In this document: positions 1 through 11,329 of the stretch, in pieces | How positions within the stretch are numbered: position 1 is the stretch's first letter | Layout of the letters: the number at the start of each line of letters is the position of its first letter | NCBI GenBank assembly: GCA_029168955.1 | Contig: JAPDOI010000039.1 | Location: 1,364,001-1,428,000, forward strand | Origin: Aplectana chamaeleonis | Lineage: Eukaryota; Nematoda; Chromadorea; Rhabditida; Cosmocercidae | DNA: 64,000 nucleotides | Reading direction: 5' to 3' | Made by a program: the position numbers and the translations under genes | Notes under the pieces: generated by a model | The model's database searches: none | What the model saw: only the letters and a program-made list of their open reading frames with translations | What the model was told of the DNA's origin: nothing

Positions 1-940
1 CGTTCTTCTTAGTATATGCCCGAGCAGTCAAAGTCGAATTTCCATTGCTGCTTGAGATGGCGTTAGGAGATGCTGGCAACTCCCTCGTGTCAAGCGTTGA
101 TGTACTGCGTCGATTGCCTTGTAAAGATCTTCGTTATGGCATACACGCGGCCAGAAATATCCAAGCAAACGCCTAAAAAGCTTTCTCTCCGTGCAATCTA
201 GCCTTTTTATCTGCGTCTTCGGTGCTGCCCGCGTCTCCGATTCGTACATTATGGTAGGGCGAATAGCGGATAGGTAGACGCGCAACTTGACTTCCTTCGC
301 GATGGTGGTAGACCACAAACACTTGGTTAGAGAATTAAATGCAGACGTAGCTCTCGCACATCGTTGTCGAATATCCGCTGCATAACTACCATCGTTCTTC
401 AGCAAACAGCCCAAATAACAGAAATCGTCCACCAGTTCGATACGTTGTCCGTCCACACAAACTCCCGTTGATGGCCTCTGAGAGACCCACATCTGCTTGC
501 ATTTGTCAGGACGAAGACGAAGTCCATAGGCTGCGGCATACTTTGAAACGAGGTTCACAATTCTTTGCAGTATTGCGTTGTTTTCAGCGAATAACACAAT
601 GTCGTCGGCGTACTCCGAGTCGACAAATGAGCGTCTTGATGGTGTTAGTATCACGTCTGCAGGAAACTGTTCCGCAGCTTTACGCATGATGTCATCAACG
701 GCGAAGTTGAAAAGAAAAGGTCCTGCAACGGCTCTTTGCCTTACTCATGTTTTCACCTCGAAAGCTGACGTAAATCCGACAGGTGTACGAACTGCTGCAG
801 TTGTTCCTTTGTTCATGTCCTCGATTAACCGAACATGCTTTTCCGGGACTCCATCTGCTCGCAGAGCATTGAGCAATCGATCACGATGAGGAGAGTCGAA
901 CGCGGCTTCAAAGTCTAAAAAAGCAAGCTGTAATGGCTTG
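1..940 (-). mobile_element. Non-LTR retrotransposon, reverse transcriptase fragment (decayed)
   Basis: Two open pieces in one minus frame (1029-745 and 687-28) read as a reverse transcriptase. The upstream piece carries the first catalytic block (LAFLDFEAAFDSPHRDRLL). The downstream piece carries the YADD box (residues 26-29 of the 219-residue piece) followed by the thumb-like block FCYLGCLLKNDGSY and a C-terminal part ending near TERKLFRRLLGYFWPRVCH. Between them the frame stays open except for one TGA at 745-747, in a segment reading VRQRAVAGPFLFNF. The 5' part is cut off near 940, where foldback sequence starts, and the 3' end lies left of the window. This RT type is very abundant in strongylid nematodes (family knowledge). 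The clade cannot be fixed by eye. It is a pseudo-copy. Confidence 0.85.
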
Positions 941-1410
941 TGAAGTGAAATAACTAAATATATGATTTGGCGGTCAATCATAGACCAACAATTTGGGAGT
1001 AGTGACAGAGCAGGGGTCGAATCTTGCAAGCCTCTCCGTTAAACTTTTCAAGGCGAAATCAAGCGCGACATGGTTTGGAGCGTTGCGTTCACCTAGTTTG
1101 ACCTATGCTGATTCCATAATTATAGCTTTCAGCCAACGCTTAATGTGCGCTCCTGATTTTGCTCTGATAAGTTCAACGTAAAGATTATAAATTCGATCCT
1201 TCGTCAGTCACTACGTCTGGATAGTTGGTCTATGATTGACAGTTAAATCGTGTTTTTGTTACTTCGCTTCATTTCCTACCTTTTTATTACTTCAGGCTGT
1301 TTTACGCCAAATCACTTTTAAGATTTTCGAGATATTTTGTAACTTTTTGAGTTCTAAAAGCACTGACAAATCGTCACTTTTAACAGGAAGCCAAATTTTC
1401 AGAATATTGG
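941..1410. repeat. Foldback element, partial copy (family P)
   Basis: The left part (941-1060) is mirrored at 1160-1400: the segment around CGGTCAATCATAG recurs as its complement near 1225, and the two TTGATAAG/AAGCGCG-type inner arms face each other. The right arm ends AGGAAGCCAAATTTTCAG, as in the fuller copies at 13.6-14.2 kb and 28.2-28.75 kb. The outer left arm is missing, replaced by the RT fragment. Confidence 0.7.
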
Positions 1411-1536
1411 TGATGCAAATGCTCCTAAGTGTTCCTGGAATGTTTTCCATTTACAGATGTATGAGCCACTATCGTTCGTTGATCGCCCAGCAGAAAGCGC
1501 AGACAATGGCGGCGTGGAAGTAGAGTTCACGTAACA

Positions 1537-1668
1537 AATTTAGTCTTATGAATGGATGGGGCGGCGACGGTAGATCGCTGCTCGCGAATCGAAAACCAGT
1601 TGGTCAGTGATGCCGCCAACACCGCATGGCCAGCCGCCTGGTCCATGCGTCAGTCATCGAATGCAGAA
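1537..1668. repeat. Short palindromic MITE, degenerate copy
   Basis: The sequence starting TTTAGTCTTATGAATGGATG and ending near CTGGTCCATGCGTCAGTC is an imperfect terminal inverted repeat. It is homologous to the better copy at 14266-14388 over its whole length, including an internal GCGACGGTAGATCG. Confidence 0.6.
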
Positions 1669-2587
1669 GACATACTTACCATACCTGTTGTAATGTTTTC
1701 AATACAACAGTTTTGTAATCCATTCACGGGTCGTATGCCCCATACCACAGAAATCACTTGAGGACATTACATACAAGGGTGAATTCCCATCAGATTAAAT
1801 ACTTGAACCTTAGCAACTTCGTTGAGGCCTCTAGGACAATCGTGGAAACATCAAGAGAATTCCTCCAGTAATCACATCGGCTAGCACTATTACACTGCTT
1901 GAACCACATTCCTCGGCACCAAAAAAACTCTTCACCGAACATTCCCGCCACATTATCTGATGATTGGAAATTTCAACAATCCATGTGATGGTACATAAAG
2001 TGTCATTGCTATACCAGGAAGCGTTGTTTTCCGCAGCCAGTTCCTTTTAGATGGAGATTCGTAAGAACAAGGATTATAAGTTCAGGTCAGTTCCAACCCG
2101 TTCCAGCTTCTCACCTTTTTGGAACTTGTCCAGGATTTTCTGATTTCCCTGATCGACTTACCCGAACTATATAATTTCGTGTAAGTACCTTTCACACTAC
2201 GTTTATGATACATGTGTACACTGAATATGTATAGTGAATGAGAATACATAGGAAAAAATAGGAAAGTGTAGAATTTCAAGGTGTAACCTTACAAGGTAGA
2301 AAACCACGAAGTTTCAGCTGCAGAATAACTCTTAACGATTTTAAAAAATGCACTATGATAAATCGCTTCGAAAGTGTAGGGATGAATTATACTAAGAAGT
2401 AAGTAAAAAAGGTTTATCTCACTCTCACCATCTCACCCTTGTCAGTCCATGCAGCAACTATCGCCTCCAAAACGAAAGTCTTTCCATGGCTGCAGACTTT
2501 CCCCATTAATGTCTTCCAGACACTCCATTCTAAATTCCTGTCAGAAACAGCAAATCGGCTACGGCAGAGATTGTGAACTGATGGCGC
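1669..2587. other. Unassigned sequence
   Basis: About 0.9 kb with no convincing coding frame, no strong inverted repeat and no similarity I could see to other parts of the window. Confidence 0.5.
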
Positions 2588-2661
2588 TTTTAAATGCTTG
2601 GCACACCCTCAGATATGAAATTTGAGATTTTTATGTAATTATGAAGCAGGCCCGTCCTGTA

Positions 2662-3870
2662 CTAGGTTGTTCAATAAGTTTTGTCATGGCGATAGGAAAA
2701 ACACAATTTTATGGTTCAAAATACACTTCATTATTCAGTATAATCTCGCTGAACATTAATACACTTGCTCCAACGATCCTCCTATCTGGGATTCCATCCC
2801 TAAGGTGAGAATGCGGAAGGTTTGCGAAAATGCGCTGCAGCCGTTATGACCTCTTCATTTGATGAAAAAACGCTTGCCACGCGTAAATTTTTGAGTTCTG
2901 GGAAACAAATCCGAGTCGCTGGGGGCCAAATTTGGTGAATACGGTGGATGCTCCAACAATTCGAACTTTAATTCATGGATTTTAGTCATTGTCAAAATGC
3001 TCTTGAGACACGGTGCATTGTTCTGATGGAAAAAGATTTTCTTCTGCAAACCGGGTCTTTTTCTGAAATTTTTTCCTTAAACTGGTCTAAAGGTTGCAAT
3101 AATATTGAGAATCAAATGTTTTACCAGTTTGCAAGTAATCCGCAAACAAAATTTCTTTCGCATTCAAAACTGATGCCATGACCTTCTTGGCCGATTTCCG
3201 GACACAAACTCGTTTAGAAGCCGAACGACCAGGTTCACACCACTCTTGAGCCTCTTGTTTTGATTCAGGATTATGGTGATAGACCCAAGTCTCATCCATA
3301 GTGATGAATCGACGCACAAAATCCACCCTTTTAAAACGCTCCAAATGTTGCTGAGAAGGTGCATTCGAATGTGTTTTTGTTCCATCGTTAGCAGAATGCG
3401 GCACCCATGTGTAGAGCCTCTACTGAATCTATATCAGTCGATCGACGATCTTCCAAAACCATATCCTGTATTTTGGCTATGATTTCTGGTGTTAATGCGA
3501 TTTTTGGACGTCCTTCACGTGGATCGCCTTCCAAGGCTTGTACGACCAAGTTTAAATTCAGCAACCCATCTTTCCACTGTTCGAATTGTAGGTGAACAAT
3601 CATTATACACTTTCAACATTCGTTCGTGAATTTCTTTTGGTGCTACACCTTCCAAGAATGAGAATTTTATCACTGCACGATATTCGTTTTTTTTTCCATT
3701 GCTGTGACACGGCGACACTGAATGGCTTGTAAACAAAGAATGAATTCACAGATTGAAATGAAACTTCACAAATGTACGTTCATATTAAGAGCATACCAAC
3801 AAAACAAAAAAAATTTGGGCTAGTAGCAACGCCCTCTCTTATCAAACGACAAAACTTATTTACAACCTGG
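2662..3870 (-). mobile_element. mariner transposon with decayed transposase
   Basis: A 1209-bp Tc1/mariner element. Near-matching inverted ends are present (AGGTTGTTCAATAAGTTTTG left; AGGTTGTAAATAAGTTTTG in complement right), with the TA target on both sides (2660-2661, 3871-3872). The minus strand encodes a mariner transposase in several frames: helix-turn-helix part (3736-3515), linker (3603-3388), first catalytic block ITMDETWVYHHNPESK (3404-3087) and C-terminal catalytic block (3049-2855). The usual HQDNA aspartate is asparagine (HQNNA, codon 3022-3020) and YSPDLAPSD reads YSPNLAPSD. Frameshifts plus the lost catalytic aspartate make it inactive. It sits inside an Ab MITE exactly at a TA that the intact Ab copy retains. 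Confidence 0.92.
2855..3736 (-). pseudogene. mariner transposase pseudogene
   Basis: Broken D,D34D transposase in four overlapping minus-strand pieces. The N-terminal piece has an HTH-like region (VAPKEIHERMLKVYND, then TVERWVAEFK). The middle piece contains the GRPKIALTPEIIAKI linker. The third holds the first catalytic aspartate (MDETW). The fourth holds the second site, mutated to Asn, and the third aspartate (APSD). Frame changes fall near 3600, 3400 and 3070. In the family this enzyme cuts and joins element ends at TA dinucleotides. This copy should have no activity. Confidence 0.88.
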
Positions 3871-4279
3871 TATAACCCGTACCAAGTGCTAGATCTCCAT
3901 TCCTACAAACTAGCGAAGTGTAGTCGACAACCACGGGCCCAACCCTCTGAATATGGAACTAGCACGTCCAGCCCCCCTTTTTTCAAACACACTAGGGCGA
4001 GACTATGGATAAATTTAACCGCGTCTTCTCCCTTGCTGGTATGTTTCTTGATCATCGTTCGCTCCCGTACAGCGACTGCGAATGAAGAGAAATACAGGCC
4101 TAGGACACCTCGTCCACCGAATTTTCGCCCATCAAACACAGGAAAATCCAAAATTACATGACTCCTTTTTCAGGGATTCCTGAGCGATTTCAAAAATGCC
4201 ATTCTGATTAGCAGGTGTTTCTCTCCAAAGTAAGTATAAGATATGAAAAATAATTTTTTGGGTGTTGTGTGCCTTCAAA

Positions 4280-5421
4280 GGTACAACCTACGAATGCTTT
4301 CCTAGATTTTCTTTTTATTTTGAAGAGATCCACTGGGACGAAGTTATGGCCACTCCGATATCACATAAATTAAGAGGCGGAGGACAGAGTTGTCCGAAGG
4401 CTTTTAATTCCCCTTCATTTGCAAGCGATAGCAGTTGTAAGCCGTCGCTGATATCGCCATTGTTGAGCTCGAAAGGCAAAAGGCGTGGCGAAGTGGCTTC
4501 TTCCTATATGTCGCTCAATAGGAGATATTGAGATCTCGCACTTTTTAAGGTGTTATACATTATAGTTGAACGATTTCAAAAAAAATTTCGAACGAATGAA
4601 AATCGAATTGTTTTCGTTCGAAAGGTTTTGGAACGAACGAACAATGAAAAAAAATCGTTCGAAAAAATTTCTAACGAACAAATTTCGAAAATATTTTGGA
4701 ATTTCGGAGGTCGAACGAACGAATTTCGGAACTAATCGAAATTTCGATTTTTTTCGAATGTCGTTCAATATTTTGAAATTTTCCAAATTTCGTTCGAAGT
4801 TTAAGAACTTTTTCGATACTCCTCCGAAATTTCGGTTCTTTTTTGAAACCGGACTCAACGCTTTATTTACACCCGCTCAGTCAGAGGAATTAATATTCTA
4901 CAAGTGTTCGATTTCTGCTCAAGTCGCGAGCATGTCCATTGCCTTCCTTTTTCAAGATGTTAATCAGAAACTACAATGTTGAAATCTCCTTATCAGTGCT
5001 ATATTTGTCACGACCATTCGCTCCGCAGCTTGCTCCGCTCGCACTCATAAGAACAAGAAAGTCATTATACTCCCCGATCCCAAGCACAACTTATTCGAAC
5101 AGGCAGGTTGTTCGCTGACGCCCACGACAACTCCGAGCAATAACCAACAGCGTAACCTACGCTTCGGAGACCATTTTCAAAATCGAACGAAATCTTCGAA
5201 AAACCAGATCTCGAGCGAACGAAATTTGAAAAAAAAATTCATTTGTCGAAAGATCGAGCGAACTAATTTTTTTAAAAATTCGTTCAACAGAATTTCGAAC
5301 GAACGATGAAAATTTCGATAAATCTTTCGAAAGTTTCGCTTGCGTACTATATTATACTGGGTGGATCTACTCCACAAACATGTAGAAATCTCAAATTTCG
5401 TCCCTGAGGTTGACCTGTGCC
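4280..5421 (-). mobile_element. TTTAAA-flanked MITE, family A, reverse copy split by a TTCG-rich element
   Basis: 4280-4558 and 5352-5421 together make one family-A element in reverse orientation. The right end reads CTGAGGTTGACCTGTGCC, the complement of the family-A start GGCACAGTCCAACCTCAG. The left flank is TTCAAA and the right flank TTTAAA. It is interrupted at a TTATAC duplication by the element at 4559-5351. Confidence 0.65.
4559..5351. mobile_element. TTCG-rich foldback element, copy 1
   Basis: 793 bp flanked by TTATAC on both sides (4553-4558, 5352-5357). Both ends consist of degenerate, self-complementary arrays of TTCGTTCGAA-like motifs (4560-4860 and 5165-5340), which can pair with each other. 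The roughly 300-bp core (4855-5160) matches the core of copy 2 at 7665-7985. ORFs in the arrays are by-products of the biased sequence. Confidence 0.7.
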
Positions 5422-5427
5422 TTTAAA

Positions 5428-5841
5428 GGCACAGTCAAGCTCGTGGACGAAATCTGAGGTTTTCGATTTGTTCGAATAAACGTGATATAGGAGGAAGCCA
5501 CAATGTGGCGCCCCACATCAGGAAGCCACTTTGGTGCGCCCCTTTTATGATCTTTCGAACGTAACAGTGGCGAGATGAGCAATGATTTCCGATCAATAAC
5601 CCCGATATTTCCTTTATTCCCAGCCTCTCTCTCTTTTTTCAGGTCGGCTCGCATACATCGGTTGCAAATGACAGAAGCTAGAAGGCTCGGACAACTCTTG
5701 CTTCCGCAGTTGATATTCCGAGGGGCATAACTCCGTTCCTAGGGAGTCTTTACGATTTCAGGGACATTATTGGAATCAGCGTAAGGGCTTTTTCAAGTCA
5801 AGTAGAAAAACAGAGAAACAATTTTGAGGTTGGGCTGTGCC
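5428..5841 (+). mobile_element. TTTAAA-flanked MITE, family A, forward copy
   Basis: 414 bp. It starts GGCACAGTCAAGCTCG and ends TTGAGGTTGGGCTGTGCC, the inverted end. It is flanked directly by TTTAAA at 5422-5427 and 5842-5847. The body shares CCTCCGAATAAGCG-type, GCCACTTTGG and CAGCCTCTCTC blocks with the copies at 15.5, 32.1 and 48.5 kb. It is non-coding. Confidence 0.8.
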
Positions 5842-5847
5842 TTTAAA

Positions 5848-6445
5848 GGCATCGTACACGATGAAAACCGAATTTCAGCTTTTGCGTTCAGTCGGACTAG
5901 TGGGCCGAAACAATGTCACTCACAACGTTTGAAGTCTCAAAATCGCCTCTGAATGAAGATTTGCTCATCTCAAAGGGCTTCCTGGGTTTGGGGGCCGGCC
6001 TTGAGGTCGATCCGTTGTTACAAGGAACAAAACTCCGTGGTCGCCGCCGGCGTCGTGCGTTGACGCGTCGTAGGGCGCAAAGCACACGCCCTCGATTTCA
6101 CGTTCAATATCGATCGAAAGCCGCTGACAGCATTGGACGCAGCATGTTAGTAACCCTATTAAACTGTTCAAGAAAAAATGATCGCTCATTTGAATGGAGT
6201 CCTTAGTGAATTACTTCTAACGCAGCGCCAAGAAACGAATCGTAAAACTGTCCCTTGCGTTCTCCGCGCAACTATCCCAAGTTGATGTCGGCGGGAATTT
6301 CAAATTTGTCATGAGCTTTATTGAAATGGGTTTTCCTGAAAAGTTGACATTTTGAGGAGGCTTCTTGCAACCTTTAGTGACTATAGGGATATAACAGCAC
6401 GAAGACGTCAGAAACCCAAGCGTGGTTTTCATCGTGTACGATGCT
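5848..6445. mobile_element. TTTAAA-flanked MITE, family B-prime
   Basis: 598 bp with inverted ends GGCATCGTACACGATGAAAA and TTTTCATCGTGTACGATGC, flanked by TTTAAA at 5842-5847 and 6446-6451. It shares its left flank with the family-A element before it. It has no coding capacity. Confidence 0.8.
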
Positions 6446-6451
6446 TTTAAA

Positions 6452-7160
6452 GGCGCGATTTTATCATTAGTAGTGTTGAGATGTGCACGTTTGGCCGGTC
6501 AAAAATACTAATCTCTTGTCCGAAAACTTTTTCTGGAAGAATCTATTCGTTTTGAAGGCAAACAGGAGCATTGGGGTTGTCTTTTGTATGTAGCTGAAGC
6601 CTTTTTCGTTATTTTTATAATACATCATATCTGTAGCATACCAGAGAGTTCTCAACCTTTAGGTGCTTACTGTATTCAAACATGAGGGTCTACATTTCAA
6701 AAACTAAACGCGCAGTGCATACTCAGACATGAGTTCTGTGGAGTTTATGTGGTTTTGTCCTCCAAATAGACGAGGTATAAAAGACCACCACAAGTATGTA
6801 ACTCGAATGCTTAGGATTTCAAATATAGGGCTATCGACTAACACGATTTTTGAAATTTCGACTATGTAATCGAGTTTTCGACTTTCTCGAAATGTTGAAT
6901 AGTCGAGTAGTCGAATGACTCGATATCGACTGTTTCAGTCGTTCTCAAGACACGATTCGACTCGACCCGACATGATTATAATAGGCGGGCTCTGAACGAT
7001 TCAAAGACACTATTGTGATCAGCAGAGTGAATCTGTGCTGTAGTAAACCACCCCTGTCAGATGATCTGATATTATTTTGATAAGATGATCTGATATTCTT
7101 CCAAACAAGTTTCAGATGATCTTAATCCCATATTGATTCATAATTATCGTTATCAGTCAC
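6452..7160. other. Unassigned, with a TCGA-rich segment
   Basis: No gene seen. 6830-6965 is strongly biased to TCGA/TTCGA motifs resembling the motif arrays elsewhere in the window. 7050-7120 repeats AGATGATCTGATATT twice. Confidence 0.45.
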
Positions 7161-7164
7161 AACT

Positions 7165-7489
7165 GGGGTCGTATTCGCCAACAACCCGCCGAGGGAAGTC
7201 GAAGGGAAGCGGAAGGGATGATATCGCACGCCGCAGATGAGCAGATACACCCATCTCACACCATGTAAGATGGAAATGCAAATTGTGTTACGTATCGATA
7301 TCACTGTGAAAAGATAAAGATTTCATCGCGAAGCGGCCACTCTTCGGCTATGCGATTCCGAAAATTCCGGCGGTCGCGAGGGAAGCCAAGGGAGGCGAGA
7401 GGTGGCCGTGGAGCGCGCATTTTGTACTGAAATTTCACCTCATCTACCCTTCGACTCCCCGGCGGGTTGATGGCGAATACGACCCCTGG
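7165..7489. mobile_element. MITE with GGGGTCGTATTCGCC ends, copy 1
   Basis: The left end GGGGTCGTATTCGCCAACAA is mirrored at the right end (GATGGCGAATACGACCCC). Inner ends CCCGCCGAGGGAAGTCGAAG and CTTCGACTCCCCGGCGGG also pair. The inner block GGTCGCGAGGGAAGCCAAGG is shared with copy 2 near 11.22 kb. The CAGGGG-type right end suggests the hAT group, but I could not define a duplication. Confidence 0.65.
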
Positions 7490-7609
7490 TAGCTGGGACT
7501 CCGTAGTTATTCCATTAGCGGTGAGTTGCCCTCAAGCGGTCGTTCTCGCATACTCATGATGTGATGACACATGACGACACCTGTGAGGATATATCCTACA
7601 TACTTCTAC

Positions 7610-8250
7610 TGAATTCAAAAAAAAAATTGGATTTTTTCACCTCCTTAGGATTTTCGGATCTTTTTTTTCTAAATCGGACTCGACGCTCGATCGAAATACA
7701 TCGCTCAGTCAGAGAATGAATTTTCCACACGTGTTCGATTTCTACTCAAGTTACGTCCATGTATAGCCTTTCTTCCTCATTTCAAGCCGGTCTAGGTAGT
7801 GATGCTTAGCGGGCTTATGAAGTCGGAGCCTACTAATCAGTGTTATATTTTGCCACGAACGATCGCTCTGCTGCTTGCTCAGCCGGACTCAAGCGAACGA
7901 GAAAAGCAGTATATTCCCCGGTCATAAGCACAACTTATCGGAGCAGGAGAGCTGTTCGGTCACGTCCACGACAACTTGACAAGAGGAAGAACAAAACACT
8001 TCAACCTTCAAAAAAATTAATTCAATGATTTTTTGAAAAAAAATCGAAAAACCAGATCTGTAAAGAACGAAAATTGAAAAAAAGTCGTTCGACGAATTTT
8101 CGAATGAACGAAATTTGAAAAAAAAATTATTCGTTCGATGAAATTTCGAAAGAAAGAAATTCGAACGAATTTCGTTCGCCAATTTTTCGAACGAAAATCA
8201 ACCAAAACAAATCATTCAAATTTTTTGCGAAAATTTCGTTCGTACACAAC
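7610..8250. mobile_element. TTCG-rich foldback element, copy 2
   Basis: The core 7665-7985 is homologous to 4855-5160 (CGGACTCGACGCTCG, CTCAGTCAGAG, GTGTTCGATTTCTACTCAAG, TAAGCACAACTTAT). It is followed by a TTCGTTCGAA-rich array (7985-8245) matching the right arm of copy 1. The left array is nearly lost. Ends are approximate. Confidence 0.65.
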
Positions 8251-8940
8251 TATGGTCCTCATCCCCGCGCAGGGAATCTCGGGGAGAGCTATGCATACGG
8301 CCCAGTGTCGCGGCGCCACAGCCGCCCGCCGTAACCGAGTTCTTCCGCAAAATTGCGGAAGAAAAGTGAAAACGTGAGCAAACGTGTGGAGACTCACCGA
8401 CCGTGGGAGTTCCTACCGTTCCGTGTAGCAAAGAAAAGGCAATGGAGCTCTATCAAAACGTTTCAGAAGCTATCAAAGCCGTTACCACGATCGAATATGA
8501 GTGTTCTCGTCGGCTAATGGCTACTTAGCTGCTGCGAGTGAAGCAAGAGAATAGGAGGACAAAAGAGTATTATCTCTGTGAATCCTCCCTGAAGCCACTG
8601 CTGGCTACATGCTGTGCTCATAAGAAATAGTGGGTTTTCGTCGGCTACTCAGGCTGATTTGTCTCAGTAGGAATAACCGGCCCTTATTCTGTAGGAGGTC
8701 ATTCACAAATCGACCAACCCCAAAATTTCTTTCTTAGTAAGTGAAATGAGATTTTTGTTGTTTTGTGATAGCTGATAATGATAGCTGATATTTCATATGA
8801 AAAATTAAAGTTGCTCCGAGGGTACTCTTGAATATAAGACGAGCTTCTCCAGATATGCACACTCTCTCGCTGATCTGTGTTCAGATTATCTGAAGAAGTT
8901 CAGTTAATCTAAAGAAGTTAGCATCATCTTAAAAATTTTA
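8251..8940. other. Unassigned sequence
   Basis: No coding frame, RNA gene or clear repeat was recognised in this 0.7 kb. Confidence 0.4.
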
Positions 8941-9547
8941 GGCCCGTAGTAAAGCCGGCGAAAATTTCAGTTCAGCCTATCTGAATCCATGTTTTGAAAA
9001 GAATTCAGATGAGCCGCACACATTTCAGACGTACGTGTTGTAGGATAGCGACCTAGGCTGAACAGAGAAAGTCAGCAACAAACAAGTTAAGCTGAATCAC
9101 TCAGTCAGATCTGACTGAATCGATTCAGTCAGATCTGACTGACTTCTTGGCTAGAGAAGAGTGAAACAGTGTGCCAGGTCAGGAGTGCGCTCTGGACTTT
9201 TTTAAGGAGCAAAGGAGTAACTTAAATAATTCAGCTGAGATTTCGGCTTATCAATGTATCATTATCAATATCAGCTTCCACGAAACAAACAGCATTTCAT
9301 TTATTGAGAAACGGAGCATGGAGTTGGTCGGTTCGTAAACGACCACGTTGAGAATAATGGTCGGTTTTTCTTGTAATCACAGGTATCATCATGCCCCCAT
9401 CGTCATGTCTTTGCAAGACCGACCGCTCGAATGCAATCTATCGCTCGAAACAATTTCGGACTCGTCTGAGCCCTGTCTGAATCGTTTCGGACTCGTCTTA
9501 TCACTCATTCAGATGATCCTGACTGAGTGGTGGCTTTACTACGGGCC
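8941..9547. mobile_element. PIF/Harbinger-like MITE
   Basis: 607 bp with perfect inverted ends GGCCCGTAGTAAAGCC / GGCTTTACTACGGGCC, flanked on both sides by TTA (8938-8940, 9548-9550). A 3-bp TTA duplication and GGC-starting ends fit the PIF/Harbinger superfamily (family knowledge). Inside, TCAGTCAGATCTGACTGA occurs twice in a row (9100-9145), forming a strong palindrome. No transposase is encoded. Confidence 0.7.
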
Positions 9548-9550
9548 TTA

Positions 9551-10155
9551 GTCTTCTGAACGGTGCGTTATCAGAGGAGATTCATACCCTTGACCATATC
9601 ATTAAGATAATCTAACAGATCATCTCAACATTCCTCCATACCATTATCTAAGGATCATCTTAACTTCATTCTGAGAGGGTTTACTACTCTGAGAGAGTTT
9701 GCACCGGCGGCAGACCAACCCTGCCTTGAAGGCTCCTAATCGGTGCCTGCAGGGTAGTGTCTATCCAGCGTCCCTCCACCAGCTGTGCCACTGCATCAAC
9801 CTCCACGCTGCGGTGTCTCAATCAAGACGTGACGGCTCCAAAACCCGGTCCGGAGGTACCTCAACCCTATCTCGACGTTGCCTGAATCTGGCTGCCCCCC
9901 CCAAAGAAAGCCCCGCTAGGTCCGGACAAGGGCTTAACCTCTGCCGAGATCTGCGTTAAGGAACCACCCTCACTGCGGACAGCGGCGAAAACCGCCTCCC
10001 CAGCTGTGATCCCGTACCCACTCAGCGTCCAAAAATATGCTAGCCTTCGGAGAGGGACTCGAAGTCACCTTCCAGGGCCGGCATCAGAATGCCGAATGAG
10101 GACTCGAGTGAGATGAGGCACCTTTTATACCGGCTGTGTATGTGATAAACACATC
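9551..10155. other. Unassigned, moderately GC-rich
   Basis: 9700-10120 is richer in GC than its neighbours and has short open stretches on +, but no recognisable domain, splice structure or inverted repeat. It could be a decayed retroelement leader; unproven. Confidence 0.35.
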
Positions 10156-11315
10156 AGGGGTCGTATTCGCCAACAACCCGCCGAGGGTAGTCGAAGGGAA
10201 GCGGAAGGGATGATACCGCGCGCGGCAGAGGAATATATCGACCCATCTTACACGCTGTAAGATGGAAATGAACGTATTGATCGATTACCCTTCGAATTCC
10301 CGTGGACTTCCCTTCGAGAATATTGTGTAATTTTCTATTTTTCGTTCGATTCTTTTGCATTTTTAGACTTGTTTTTTGCATAAGAATATTGAAAACTAAC
10401 TTCCTTTGTTGCAGAACAATAGTATAACATGTTTTACTGGGTTCTATTCGTAGTTCTAGCAAATCGGCGCATTTAAAGCTCGTGTTCTGATTTTAAATTT
10501 TTAAAGTTTAGTTTCTGTCTCTTTTCAGAGGGATTACATTTTGTTAAATGTCACAAAAGTAAATAAAGAAGAAGTAAAGTAAAGAAAGAATTATAGTGCG
10601 AAAGAAAGACAGTAAAGAAAGAATTATAGTGCGAAAATAGAAAATCTCCAATAGAGCAGGTTTGCGAATTCGTAAAAACTTTTATATGACTTTTTTGTCA
10701 CGTTTTCATTACTCAGCGACCTTAGGGCACACAATGTTATAATTCAAGTATTATGGACAGTGGCTCATATCAAATTAGACTTATTTTACCACAAATGGAT
10801 CGGTCTTTCAAATTCAATATTCACATTTTGAAAAAAAAGAAACCTGGCAGAATAAAGATCGTTATTTTGCACACTGTCTATAATACTTGGTTATAAAGAT
10901 GAGAGCACGCAGCTCTCTGGATGACTAAGATGTGGCAAAAAGCGCTTTTCATTTTTTTTGCTAAAAATTCAATGAAACGTGCGAAAAAAAAACAGCAAAA
11001 AATTAATATTTACAGTCAAAAATGTACAATTGTAACGAAACAAAAGATCTGAGTCACCAATGAAAAGGAAACAAAAGACAGAATCACACGGAAATTGAGA
11101 GAATGAGGGTTTAAGAATTCAAAATGAATGAATCTAACGTCTCTTCCGTGCGATTTGCAATAAATTTCGCCGCGATGCGGTCAATTTTCCCGAGAAGCGA
11201 TGCAAAAACTTCCGGCGGTCGCGAGGGAGCCAAGGGAGGCGAGAGGTGGCCGTGGAGCGCGCGTTTTGTATTGAAATTGCACCTCATTTACCCTTCGACT
11301 ACCCGGCGGGTACCC
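10156..11315. mobile_element. MITE with CAGGGGTCGTATTCGCC end, copy 2 (longer)
   Basis: The left end CAGGGGTCGTATTCGCC and the following CAACAACCCGCCGAGGG match copy 1. 11170-11310 matches the right part of copy 1 (GAGGCGAGAGGTGGCCGTGG, then CCCTTCGACTACCCGGCGGG) but lacks the outermost end. The middle (10480-11120) is AT-rich and contains a direct duplication of AGTAAAGAAAGAATTATAGT near 10575-10630. Confidence 0.55.
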
Positions 11316-11329
11316 ACGCTTCGCTATCG

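Larger units (their letters stand above)
2595..4273 (+). mobile_element. TTTAAA-flanked MITE, subfamily Ab, split by a mariner
   Basis: The two parts 2595-2661 and 3871-4273 together match the uninterrupted copy at 30016-30497 from CACCCTCAGATATGAA to GGGTGT..TGTGCC. The element is flanked by TTTTAAA on the left and TTCAAA on the right. It has no coding capacity. It is the first member of a chain that continues to 6451. Confidence 0.7.

Noticed and set aside
4553..5377. Lys/Phe/Asn-rich ORFs on both strands
   Set aside because: They arise from TTCGAA/TTCGTTCG word arrays and mirror each other on the two strands.
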